Source of the DNA: Adlercreutzia rubneri
GTDB lineage: Bacteria > Actinomycetota > Coriobacteriia > Coriobacteriales > Eggerthellaceae
NCBI RefSeq assembly: GCF_009755265.1
Contig: NZ_WPOO01000012.1
Coordinates: 1 to 64,000, forward strand
Direction: 5' to 3'
DNA length: 64,000 bases
Below, in pieces: positions 51,134-58,657 of the stretch (within the stretch, counting starts at the first letter, position 1; every line of letters starts with the position of its first letter). The notes beneath the pieces were generated by a model. It ran no database searches and was not told the DNA's origin. It saw nothing but the letters and a program-made list of their open reading frames with translations. Position numbers and translations under genes: made by a program.

Positions 51134-51439
51134 GCCTCCCGTCGCACGGCGAAGATTCACCGCCCCCTTCGGCACTCGGAAGGCAGCCTTGTGGATCGGC
51201 GAGACCTGCGCCGAGCATGGGGGCCTCCACGTCATAGCGCCCCAGACCCTAGGCCATCCCGTAGCCCTGAGCACGGCGTCCCTGTCGCCGCTGCTCTACG
51301 ATCTCCGGGCCAGCTACTACGACGACCTCACCTGCGCGAAACAGCCTATCGAACTGCTCCTCGAAGGCCACGAGCCAGTCTTGCGCTACGCTCGGCACCG
51401 AGGACGTTTTCCTCAGTGCCGAATAGGCACAACGACTCA
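51134..51439. other. Gap between the HEPN gene and the repeat-protein gene
   Basis: 306 bases with no gene I can support. Open frames on both strands run through it but have no ribosome sites and no recognisable domains. Since both flanking genes end here (convergent), no promoter is needed. It may contain decayed coding sequence of the island. Confidence 0.4.
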
Positions 51440-54019
51440 TCAGAAAGCAAGCCATATCGCCGGTCGCACGCCAGCGGAGGCAAACGACATGCACCACCCG
51501 ATGACGCCATCCTCATCGACGCACGGTACGCTTAACGTGCTCTCGCCGCCTGACGGCCTGAGCCACCATCGCGCTGCGCGCAATCCGGTCGCGTCATTGC
51601 AGGCCCGAGCCGCCAGGAGGTGCCCCTCGTCCATGTACCTCTTGACCTCCTCCGCGGACAGGCAGAAGACGAGATCGTCCGTCTCGTCGCCAGCCACCAA
51701 TAACTCGGCCACGTCCCAGTCGAGCGAGTCGGCCAGGAATTCCCCGTTGAGCCATCGCCTGACCTCGGAGCTGAACCAGTCCAGAGTGTCAACCCCTTGG
51801 ACGAACGGCATGTGCGACACGACGTCGCGCGCGAGAAGGAGCACCCTCCCTCCGTCCTGTCGCAATACGATCCATTCGCATGCTGCATCGTCTTCGCAAG
51901 TGCCCTTTTTCAGGGACACGGTGCCCTTAGCGGGGTCGTACGCGCTCCCAAACATGATCTCGGACGCGATGCCGGGCGCTGCGCTGAAGCCTTGGTTGGC
52001 AAAGTACTTGCAAGCATTCAGAGCTGTTTCCTTGTCGGCCAAGGCAAGGAACGTGAGGAAGAAGCGCAGCGGCTCTCTGTCTTCTCGATTCACGATGGCT
52101 CTGTTCAACAGGTTGGCCGCCAGCGCCGGGTCGCTCTCCCGCACCAAAAAGGAGAGGCCGAGGGCAACCTCCGGCTCGTTTTGTTCCAGTATAGATAGAT
52201 ACAGATCCGCTGCCCTGTTGGGATCGTCGGGAATGAGAAGATGGGCCAAATTGCACGGGGCGCACAGCTTGTCCCCGGCCTCCATCGCCTCGACGAAGGT
52301 GTCCTTAGCCAGGTCAAGATCCTTACTCGCCCTCACGATCCCGAGCTCGTTGACGACATCGCTGTCGTACTTCACGGCTAGCGATCTCTCAAACAGCTCG
52401 ATCGCCATTGCCGGGTTCTCGTCCTCAATAAGCCGCGCGAGGGCGCAGGTTGCATACTGCTCGTTGCCCGCCGCTATCGCCATTCTGAATGCTTCCTTGG
52501 CCTTTCCGGGGCTTTCTTTTTGTATCAAAATGCCATAACTGTACATTGCTTCACCCTTGAGGTCGGTGTGGAACAACCGTTTATAGAGCTCGACCGCTTT
52601 ATGCGGATTCTTATCGTGAAGGTAAGTGGCCAAATCTTGAATACGAGAATCCCCATCAAGCTCGTCCGTAGCTATGACATATTTTTCATAAAGCTGCATC
52701 GCCCGCTCGCTGCCGTCAGCAATGAGCGGCATGAGGACATCCGACAATTCCGTGTAATTGCCAGCTTTACCCGCAAGCTGCAGCAAATCGAGGGTGCGAT
52801 CGGGATCGCGGTCCATAATCATCTTCGCGCAACGAATCGGCGCGCTAAACTCGTCCCCCTCCTTAATCGCGCGCTCGTACAACTCCAGGGCCCTCGCAGG
52901 GTCCTCGTCGCGCAGCAAATCGGCTAACTTCGTGCAAGTCAATCCTCCGGCACCGGCTTCGACCGCGGCTGCGTAAAGCCCGCGCGCCTTGCCCGGATCC
53001 TCTTTCTCGAGGAATTGCGCCAGATCGGCCGCTCCTCTCCCGTCCTGCGTGATCACTGAACGCTCGAAGAATTCCAAGGCCTCCAGAACGCCGTTCTTGA
53101 TCATCGGCTTGACGTCCTCAAACATCCCCTCAGTGTTGCCGTGTCTCGCCGCCACCGCGAAGAGGTCGAGCGCCCTTTGCGGCTGGCTCTCCCTTAGCAG
53201 TCGTCCTAAACACCTGGGAGCATCATAGTTGTCTCCAGAGGACATCGCGGTGGCATACAGCGTCTCGGCCTTCTCGGTGTCCCATTCCTCGACCAACTGG
53301 GCCAGCTCTGCGGCTTTCTTTCCATCTGCAGAGACCAAGAGCGCTTCGTACAACCGCACGGCGCATTCCACACCCGATCGAATCAGCGGCCGAAGGTCTT
53401 TTTCGAGATATTGACTATTGCCATTGAGGGCGGCCTGCCTGAAAAGACTCACGGCGCGCTTGGGATCGCTCATTCGGATAAGCAGCGCGAGGTTTCTCGG
53501 TGCTAGCTTATTGCTTCCCGCCTCGATCGCCTTCATATACAACGACTCGGCCTCTTCGGGATAATCTTCTTCGATGAGAAGGGCGAGATTGTTGGCGGCC
53601 ATTTTTACTTCGCCGGCATCGATGGCCTTTCTATAGAGCTCAATCGCTGTCTTGGGATCTTCTTTGGAAATCAAATATCCCAGACAACTCGCCGCTGAAC
53701 CGACATTATCTCCCACCCGAATGGCCTTATCAAAAAGCTTCTTAGCGAGATCAGCGTCTGTGTCCATGCATTCGATTCCGCGCTGGTAGAAGTTCATGCG
53801 GCTTTTACACCATGCCGCGAAATCCTCGACTCTCTCGAAGACCCAGTCCGCACCCCAATGTTTGCGCGCGTGCCCCTTGAGGTAGTCGGGGACGCCCCAG
53901 AGCGCAAGAGCGCCGTCGATGCCGGCAGACTTGTACGCGATCATGTCCTCACAGGTATTCCCCAGACCCACTATGCGACAGCCTCCAACGTCGTAGTATT
54001 TCTTGAGATAGTCCACCAC
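51440..54019 (-). CDS. HAD C-terminal part + Sel1/TPR-like repeats + DUF6273 (second half of a broken gene)
   Basis: 859 residues from a GTG at 54019; the frame is open back to 54070. The first 60 residues are the end of a HAD phosphatase domain, with motif IV in GLGNTCEDMIAYKSAG; motif III, KPCRRG, lies upstream of the GTG in the same frame. Some 600 residues of about 35-residue helical repeats follow (DPKTAIELYRKAIDAGEVKM and like units), of Sel1/TPR kind. From about 714 a DUF6273-like domain with WFSSEVRRWLNGEFLADSL and ends GVRPAIWLAF. The HAD start is in the preceding frame (53971-55128), so both are one gene read with a -1 shift at 54066-54070. Function unknown. Confidence 0.75.
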   Translation of the reverse strand: MVDYLKKYYDVGGCRIVGLGNTCEDMIAYKSAGIDGALALWGVPDYLKGHARKHWGADWVFERVEDFAAWCKSRMNFYQRGIECMDTDADLAKKLFDKAIRVGDNVGSAASCLGYLISKEDPKTAIELYRKAIDAGEVKMAANNLALLIEEDYPEEAESLYMKAIEAGSNKLAPRNLALLIRMSDPKRAVSLFRQAALNGNSQYLEKDLRPLIRSGVECAVRLYEALLVSADGKKAAELAQLVEEWDTEKAETLYATAMSSGDNYDAPRCLGRLLRESQPQRALDLFAVAARHGNTEGMFEDVKPMIKNGVLEALEFFERSVITQDGRGAADLAQFLEKEDPGKARGLYAAAVEAGAGGLTCTKLADLLRDEDPARALELYERAIKEGDEFSAPIRCAKMIMDRDPDRTLDLLQLAGKAGNYTELSDVLMPLIADGSERAMQLYEKYVIATDELDGDSRIQDLATYLHDKNPHKAVELYKRLFHTDLKGEAMYSYGILIQKESPGKAKEAFRMAIAAGNEQYATCALARLIEDENPAMAIELFERSLAVKYDSDVVNELGIVRASKDLDLAKDTFVEAMEAGDKLCAPCNLAHLLIPDDPNRAADLYLSILEQNEPEVALGLSFLVRESDPALAANLLNRAIVNREDREPLRFFLTFLALADKETALNACKYFANQGFSAAPGIASEIMFGSAYDPAKGTVSLKKGTCEDDAACEWIVLRQDGGRVLLLARDVVSHMPFVQGVDTLDWFSSEVRRWLNGEFLADSLDWDVAELLVAGDETDDLVFCLSAEEVKRYMDEGHLLAARACNDATGLRAARWWLRPSGGESTLSVPCVDEDGVIGWCMSFASAGVRPAIWLAF

Positions 54020-55128
54020 TTCGCAAACGCCACGACGGCAGGGCTTGTAGTAGTTTCTGCGAAAGCCCCCTCATCCTCATCTTGTGGATAGGTGAACACC
54101 GGGAAGGGAATGAGCCCGCGGTGCTCCGGGAATTTAATATTGTCGACCGCTTCGGAAGGAGAAAGCAACTTGTCCATCTGCCATTTCGACCGATTGCTCA
54201 GAAGGGCAGTCGGAATGGGAAGCGAGGTGAGCTCCCTAACGCCCTCGTAGACCTTGTAGGGCATAACCGCATGGGCCATGTTCTCCTCGTAGCGCAGATC
54301 CCTTATGCCGCTGTCGATGAGCGTTTGGTCTAAGTCGTAGACGATCGCGCCGATCGGGCCATCTGGATCCTGCGACCCGCCCTTCTCGGGAAACGGCTCC
54401 CGCAGCTGCCGTGCGTCGGGAAAGAACTCGTACTCGATTCCGCGATCGTACCTCAAGTATGCTTTCACGACCTCGCCCGTAAAAGCCCGAGCATAGGCGA
54501 AATTGACGATCCTCCCCCGGAACCCGTTTTCCCTCAGGAACTCGCCCATCGCCCTGAAAGAACTGCCCGTGGTCAGGACGTCGTCAACGACGACGACCAA
54601 ATCAAGCCTGGCGAGAATTCCCGGATTAGATATCAAAAGGGTCGATTTGTTCTCGGCCACACTGCGCTTTCCTCCCTCCAAATGGAAGGCTCCGCGGCTC
54701 TTCCCACGCCGGATGATTCGCGTCAGGTCGACATAGGCGCCGCCGGAGCTGCTCAGCACGTCGCGTACCATCTCGGTCACTCTGTTGATCTTGAGTACGT
54801 CACTTGAGGGTATCGTGGCAACGGCGCCCTTGACTGCCTTGCCGCCCGTGTCTTTCCAAACAGCCCTCAGCATTTGTCGGAGATCCTTCTCGTAATAGCT
54901 GAGGTTCCCTCCATTGGGCCCCGCGGGCATCTCGCTGTACTTGTAGTAACATTCGGCGTCGCTATCCTTATCCTTCTTCAGTCCCCTCACATAGTGGTAA
55001 AGATCCCAGAGCACGCCAGTATTATCGCCAGTGGGATAGAAGTACTTATAGAACACCGGATCGGGCATGCCCTCGAAAAAGATCCGATAGTTGGCGAGCA
55101 GGTTGTCGCAGGAATCCCCGACCATCAT
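53971..55128 (-). CDS. Phosphoribosyltransferase + HAD N-terminal part (first half of a broken gene)
   Basis: 385 residues as read. Residues 1-250 form a type I phosphoribosyltransferase with the PRPP loop LVVVVDDVLTTGSS at 177-190. A HAD domain starts at about 258: motif I AIVYDLDQTLIDS (Asp265, Asp267), motif II TALLSNRSKW. After residue 354 the sequence stops making sense (ETTTSPAVVAFAKW), while a -1 shift at five Gs (54070-54066) restores EGGFRRNYYKPCRRG with HAD motif III. The restored protein would have about 1229 residues. ATG 55128 follows TAGGGTGAT, eight bases after the DprA-like gene. PRTase-HAD pairs occur in nucleotide-linked stress and conflict systems. Confidence 0.8.
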   Translation of the reverse strand: MMVGDSCDNLLANYRIFFEGMPDPVFYKYFYPTGDNTGVLWDLYHYVRGLKKDKDSDAECYYKYSEMPAGPNGGNLSYYEKDLRQMLRAVWKDTGGKAVKGAVATIPSSDVLKINRVTEMVRDVLSSSGGAYVDLTRIIRRGKSRGAFHLEGGKRSVAENKSTLLISNPGILARLDLVVVVDDVLTTGSSFRAMGEFLRENGFRGRIVNFAYARAFTGEVVKAYLRYDRGIEYEFFPDARQLREPFPEKGGSQDPDGPIGAIVYDLDQTLIDSGIRDLRYEENMAHAVMPYKVYEGVRELTSLPIPTALLSNRSKWQMDKLLSPSEAVDNIKFPEHRGLIPFPVFTYPQDEDEGAFAETTTSPAVVAFAKWWTISRNTTTLEAVA

Positions 55129-55136
55129 CGATCACC

Positions 55137-56204
55137 CTAACCGAACAGATTCAGCTGGCTGTCCCTGCCAAGCGCCGTGCCACCGCTGGCTCCTCTGAAA
55201 TTCCTTTGACGGTAGGACTCCATGGCGATCTTGAAGTCTTCAATGGTGGAGGCCTCGAATATGGGAAACGCACCGTCCTTGAGGTATTTTACATTCCCGC
55301 CGAAGCGCTCGTCGGCGTAAAAGTCCTCGCCCATGCGGCTGCTGTAGTCGAAAACGGCGATGGGGGTGTTCGTACCCTGGGCGTGCTTCATAGCGTGGTT
55401 GGTGCCCCCCGCGACGCTCGTCTCGATAGCGATGACACCATCCGAGAGTCCGGGCTGCCACTCATCGCGCGCGACTAGGTTACTCACGAGCTGCTTGTCG
55501 TGCAACATGGCGCCGGGCGCGTACTCCGAAACCAACGCGCCACCACCTCCCACGATACGGTCTGCCAGACCCTGGTTCTGCGAGGGGTACACGGGCGCGT
55601 CGATCGGCGTGGGCAGCACAGCAATCGTCTTCCCCTCGGCCAGAAGCGCGCCCTCGTGTCCAACGGTGTCGCAGCCCAAAGCAAGCCCACTCACGATCAC
55701 GTACTCGTCGGCTGCAAGAACCTCCGCGAGCCTCGTCCCCATTCTCTTCCCGAAATCCGTGGGCTCCCGCGTGCCGATTATGGCTACAGCCTTCTCCGCG
55801 TTGAGCACGGCGGCATCGCCTCTACAGAACAGGATCGGCGGGTACCTCTTGTTGAGAAGCAAGCGGCGCGGATATGCGCTCATATAGGGGTTCAGGATGC
55901 TCGCACCGCAGTCATTCGCGCGTTCGACGATCATATCGGCCACGCCCTCGGCCTCCATCCAAATGGCGTCAGCACGCTCCGCGTTGGCATCCGGCGAATC
56001 GATAGGATCGTAAGCCAGGGCCTTGTTGACTGCCCCAACGTTCAGGGCCAATGCGAACTCCCCATCGAGAACTTCCGTCGATTCAACTATCAACCGCTTA
56101 TCCTCGAGGATCTTCTGAACCGTCCGGGCTCCAACCCCGGGCAGCTCCATAAGCGTCAGAATGAAAGTATTAACGCACCTATCACCTGGCTCTAGTCCAA
56201 CCAT
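55137..56204 (-). CDS. DprA/Smf-like Rossmann-fold protein
   Basis: 355 residues. A short helix-hairpin-helix (LMELPGVGARTVQKIL) leads. The DprA core follows with AIIGTREPTDFGKRMG at 142-157, VSGLALGCDTVGHEGAL and VLPTPIDAPVYPSQNQGLA, the nucleotide or single-strand DNA-binding face of the SLOG-type fold. No winged-helix tail is seen; it ends QLNLF at 350-354, a good match to the beta-clamp-binding motif. Housekeeping dprA usually sits with topA or competence genes; this one is the first gene of the PRTase-HAD cassette, eight bases apart, which suggests a specialised role. ATG 56204 was preferred over TTG 56231. Confidence 0.82.
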   Translation of the reverse strand: MVGLEPGDRCVNTFILTLMELPGVGARTVQKILEDKRLIVESTEVLDGEFALALNVGAVNKALAYDPIDSPDANAERADAIWMEAEGVADMIVERANDCGASILNPYMSAYPRRLLLNKRYPPILFCRGDAAVLNAEKAVAIIGTREPTDFGKRMGTRLAEVLAADEYVIVSGLALGCDTVGHEGALLAEGKTIAVLPTPIDAPVYPSQNQGLADRIVGGGGALVSEYAPGAMLHDKQLVSNLVARDEWQPGLSDGVIAIETSVAGGTNHAMKHAQGTNTPIAVFDYSSRMGEDFYADERFGGNVKYLKDGAFPIFEASTIEDFKIAMESYRQRNFRGASGGTALGRDSQLNLFG

Positions 56205-56352
56205 CTCTGTATCTCTCGTTCTCTCCCTCAATCGCTCGCAGGCTCAAAGGCAGTATCGTTCCCTCGGTATCATACCCGAGTCGAGTTGCCATTGCATTAC
56301 CACAAGCATCTTGTTCTTATCACCCGGCTTTTTCCTGGAATGCGCATTGCGG

Positions 56353-56724
56353 TCACACACAGAAAGTTCCGAAATTGCACATAACGATGAAGCGCGGTTG
56401 CTTGTTGCGCCCGAAACTCTCCGCATAGGCAAGCGCCTGCTCGAACGGCGCGACCATCCTCCCTCCGGGCTCCTCGGGCCTGCTGAGGTCTATGCTCAAG
56501 CCCTTCTGCTCAACGAACACCGCCGCATCCGATATGAGGTAGTCTATGAAACCGCCATCAACGGTCCAGTACTCGAATTTTGCATTAAACGAGACGTGCT
56601 CCATGCCTATGAGATCGCGCAGAAGCTCCGTCCAGAAAACCTGGGCATCGCCCTTCTCGTAGCCTCTGCCCTTCCACGCTTCGGCAAACTGCCGCGCAGC
56701 CTTTACCTTCTCTGATTGTGTCAT
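56353..56724 (-). pseudogene. Truncated type IIG (MmeI-like) restriction-methylase, N-terminal fragment
   Basis: 123 residues. ARQFAEAWKGRGYEKGDAQ, FWTELLRDLIGMEHVSF, DYLISDAAVFVEQKGLSIDL and PRFIVMCNFGTF match the first 120 residues of large MmeI-type proteins, where the last segment normally continues into the endonuclease and methylase domains. Here it stops at TFCV, and no continuation is seen in the next 150 bases. EQKG keeps the nuclease-like E-x-K. ATG 56724 has only a weak ribosome site. Likely a remnant left by deletion in the island. Confidence 0.72.
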
Positions 56725-56873
56725 ATTTCAACTTCAATCTTTGATCGAGGGTATAAACCACCAAGAAGCTATTATAGATGCATCACCTTGCCTTGCATTT
56801 CTGCTATCTGCATAAGACACAGATTAACGCTTGATCAGGGCTGTAAGTGTCCCGTACAGCATCCGCCAACATG

Positions 56874-56938
56874 AAAAAAGGCCCTGCCGTAGCTGAGCTG
56901 AACCCCGATAGCGGGGTTCAGCTCATTGCTGGCGGCCC
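56874..56938 (-). terminator. Strong terminator of the XRE gene
   Basis: TGAGCTGAACCCCG at 56894-56907 pairs with 56912-56925 (14 pairs, tetraloop). Outside it GGCC(C)TGCC pairs loosely with GGCGGCCC, and on the minus strand a run of six T follows (56879-56874). It lies 40 bases past the XRE stop. Confidence 0.85.
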
Positions 56939-56978
56939 AAAGGTAATCGGAGGTCACAAATTAGACACGATTTGCCTA

Positions 56979-57482
56979 TCAGCGAGCGCCCTTCCGACTC
57001 TTCTCAATCCACACTCGGAGTCTATCGGTGCTCTCGGTGATCTTATCGAGAACTCCCAGTATCTCGTCCATCTTCTCCTCCTCGTCGGGAGTGAAGGCGT
57101 CATCGGCTATGATCTCGTGCAGTGACGTCTCGACATCGTTGATGCGGTCGAAGGCCCCCGCCAGCTCGAAATAAGTTCGGTAGATGTCCTCGGTTCCCAG
57201 CCCGGCACCCTTCTTGTAGATCTCCAGTCCGATCGGGCAGACCGTCGAGCAGTGCAGCCACTTGAGCTCGGGGGTCTGGTACACCCTTGCCATATCAAGC
57301 ACCAAATTAGGCGACGGCGTCCTCTTCCCCGTCTCGAAATCTTTAAGAGACGACGCGCTGATCTTGACGTTCTCCACAGAGAAGGCCGACGCCGCCTTGT
57401 CCCTGCTGCTGAACTGCCCGCGTTCGCGGCATTCCCGATACAGCCGCGCTCTCATCTCCCTCGCCAAATCGATGTTTTCCAT
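56979..57482 (-). CDS. XRE-type transcriptional regulator
   Basis: 167 residues. The first 80 form a helix-turn-helix of the XRE class (VKISASSLKDFETGKRTPSP; the DFETGKRTPS stretch is the helix 3-4 turn). A conserved-looking TVCPIGLEIYKKG follows, then a helical acidic C-terminal part of about 85 residues. ATG 57482 follows AAGGTGG. The inverted repeat at 57509-57531 in its promoter suggests autoregulation. Similar small regulators occur on mobile elements and in defence islands. Confidence 0.8.
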   Translation of the reverse strand: MENIDLAREMRARLYRECRERGQFSSRDKAASAFSVENVKISASSLKDFETGKRTPSPNLVLDMARVYQTPELKWLHCSTVCPIGLEIYKKGAGLGTEDIYRTYFELAGAFDRINDVETSLHEIIADDAFTPDEEEKMDEILGVLDKITESTDRLRVWIEKSRKGAR

Positions 57483-57508
57483 TCGCTACCACCTTATATA
57501 TGCCCCAT

Positions 57509-57531
57509 AATGGATAGAAAAGCTATCCATT
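57509..57531. promoter_or_regulatory. Inverted repeat in the XRE promoter
   Basis: AATGGATA at 57509-57516 and TATCCATT at 57524-57531 are perfect complements with a seven-base spacer, 27 bases upstream of the XRE start. A TATATA sequence lies between it and the gene. Likely operator of the XRE protein. The remainder of 57532-57761 shows no other feature. Confidence 0.6.
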
Positions 57532-57761
57532 GGAGCCCAAAATGGGCTGTTTCCGCTCCTCGCTTCATGACCCTCTCCGTCATATTATTTAGTCCGTCGG
57601 GAGACCGCGATCCTCGGAGAAGGCAATCCATCTCCTTTCATTTGGGCTGATACCTCCTTTCGAGTAGTTTACACTTCGCGCCATCTCCGCAGGCTCGAAC
57701 GGCCCCCGACGCAGATCCAGAAATGGCGCCGTCGGACGCGACGCCGGAAAGAGAGGTAGAA

Positions 57762-58157
57762 ATGAAAAAGACAGTACCCCTAGACAAGATCGTCGAGACC
57801 GTAGCCTCACTCGGAGTGCCCGGCTTAATGCTCCTGACGGCCCTGGGGGGATCCGGGCTCACCGGTGCAGCTGCGATCACCACAGCTTTGGGCTCCCTGG
57901 GGCCCGGCGGTATGATCGGGGGCGTGGCCACTTTGGGCGTCGCGTTGCTTTTAGTGCGAGGAATATCCGAGTTCGGCTTCGACGCAATCCTGTCCAACGT
58001 GGTCAAGCAGCTGTACAAGCAGGGCGAGACGAAGGAGACCATCAAGCAGAAAATCGAAGGCTACCACGTGGCCAAATCCCTCCGCTTCAAGCTCGTCGGC
58101 ATGCTCGATTCGCTCCCTGAAGAAGAGACCGCGAGCCAGGCACTGGCCGTGGCTTAA
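57762..58157 (+). CDS. Small protein with a glycine-rich hydrophobic centre, unknown function
   Basis: 131 residues. VPLDKIVETVASLGVPGLML is followed by a Gly/Ala-rich hydrophobic stretch (SGLTGAAAITTALGSLGPGG, GGVATLGVALLLV) of one or two membrane helices, then a basic helical tail (ILSNVVKQLYKQGETKETIK). I have the impression of similar short proteins in distant bacteria, including cyanobacteria, but I cannot name the family. ATG 57762 follows GAGAGGTAG. It is 32 bases from the next small gene, same strand, and divergent from the XRE gene. Pore-forming or effector activity is a guess. Confidence 0.65.
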   Translation: MKKTVPLDKIVETVASLGVPGLMLLTALGGSGLTGAAAITTALGSLGPGGMIGGVATLGVALLLVRGISEFGFDAILSNVVKQLYKQGETKETIKQKIEGYHVAKSLRFKLVGMLDSLPEEETASQALAVA

Positions 58158-58189
58158 GAAAATAATTGCTCAAAGAGAAAGGCTATAAC

Positions 58190-58402
58190 ATGGCACAGTA
58201 CAAGGTCAGACTCATCTCCGAAGACGGCGAGGTGCACGAGGAAGACGACCTCTACGATACCGAGGAAGACGCCTACGAATACGGATGCTACCTCAAGAGC
58301 TGCTACTTCCAGGGGCAAGAGATCCTGCATATGTCCAACCCAGGAGACAACCCCGAGCCCGACTACGACGAAGAAATAAAAATCGAAGTGGTTGAAGCCT
58401 AG
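58190..58402 (+). CDS. Small acidic protein, unknown function
   Basis: 70 residues, strongly acidic: MAQYKVRLISEDGEVHEEDD, then LYDTEEDAYEYGCYLKSCY, ending in EEIKIEVVEA. The beta-alpha-beta look (YKVRLI, tyrosine-rich helix, IKIEVVE) fits a small ferredoxin-like fold. ATG 58190 has GAGAAAGG upstream. It follows the glycine-rich membrane protein in the same direction and may be its soluble partner or immunity protein. No family recognised. Confidence 0.65.
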   Translation: MAQYKVRLISEDGEVHEEDDLYDTEEDAYEYGCYLKSCYFQGQEILHMSNPGDNPEPDYDEEIKIEVVEA

Positions 58403-58429
58403 CTCCCGCCCGATCGGCCCTTCGCGATT

Positions 58430-58464
58430 GCTGCCCTCGCTCCTTTACGAGGGCAGCGCTTTTT
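58430..58464 (+). terminator. Terminator after the small-protein pair
   Basis: GCTGCCCTCG at 58430-58439 pairs with CGAGGGCAGC at 58448-58457, followed by GCTTTTT. It ends the 57762-58402 transcript. Confidence 0.85.
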
Positions 58465-58568
58465 GCAGCAGGATCGATCCTGCGCGAATCTGTCCCCCAA
58501 GCCGAATTCTAGGCCTTGGTAGCTACCGGCGCAGAGCCTCCGTGGCACGCCCCCTCCTGCGCAACAAC

Positions 58569-58602
58569 CAGAGGGCGGCCCTCGCGAAAAGGTCGCCCTC
58601 TG
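58569..58602 (-). terminator. Stem-loop after the YfcC-type carrier gene
   Basis: CAGAGGGCG at 58569-58577 pairs with CGCCCTCTG at 58594-58602, 55 bases past the carrier stop in the minus direction. The loop contains a run of T on the minus strand; no T tail follows. Confidence 0.55.
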
Positions 58603-58657
58603 TCGGGAAGGGCCTAGGCGGCGCCGGCAAGGCCGCCCGACCTATCGGGAAAAGTCG

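Noticed and set aside
51189..52538. A 449-codon open frame on the plus strand over the DUF6273 end
   Set aside because: Ser/Arg-rich with no domain; the minus strand encodes a coherent repeat protein here.
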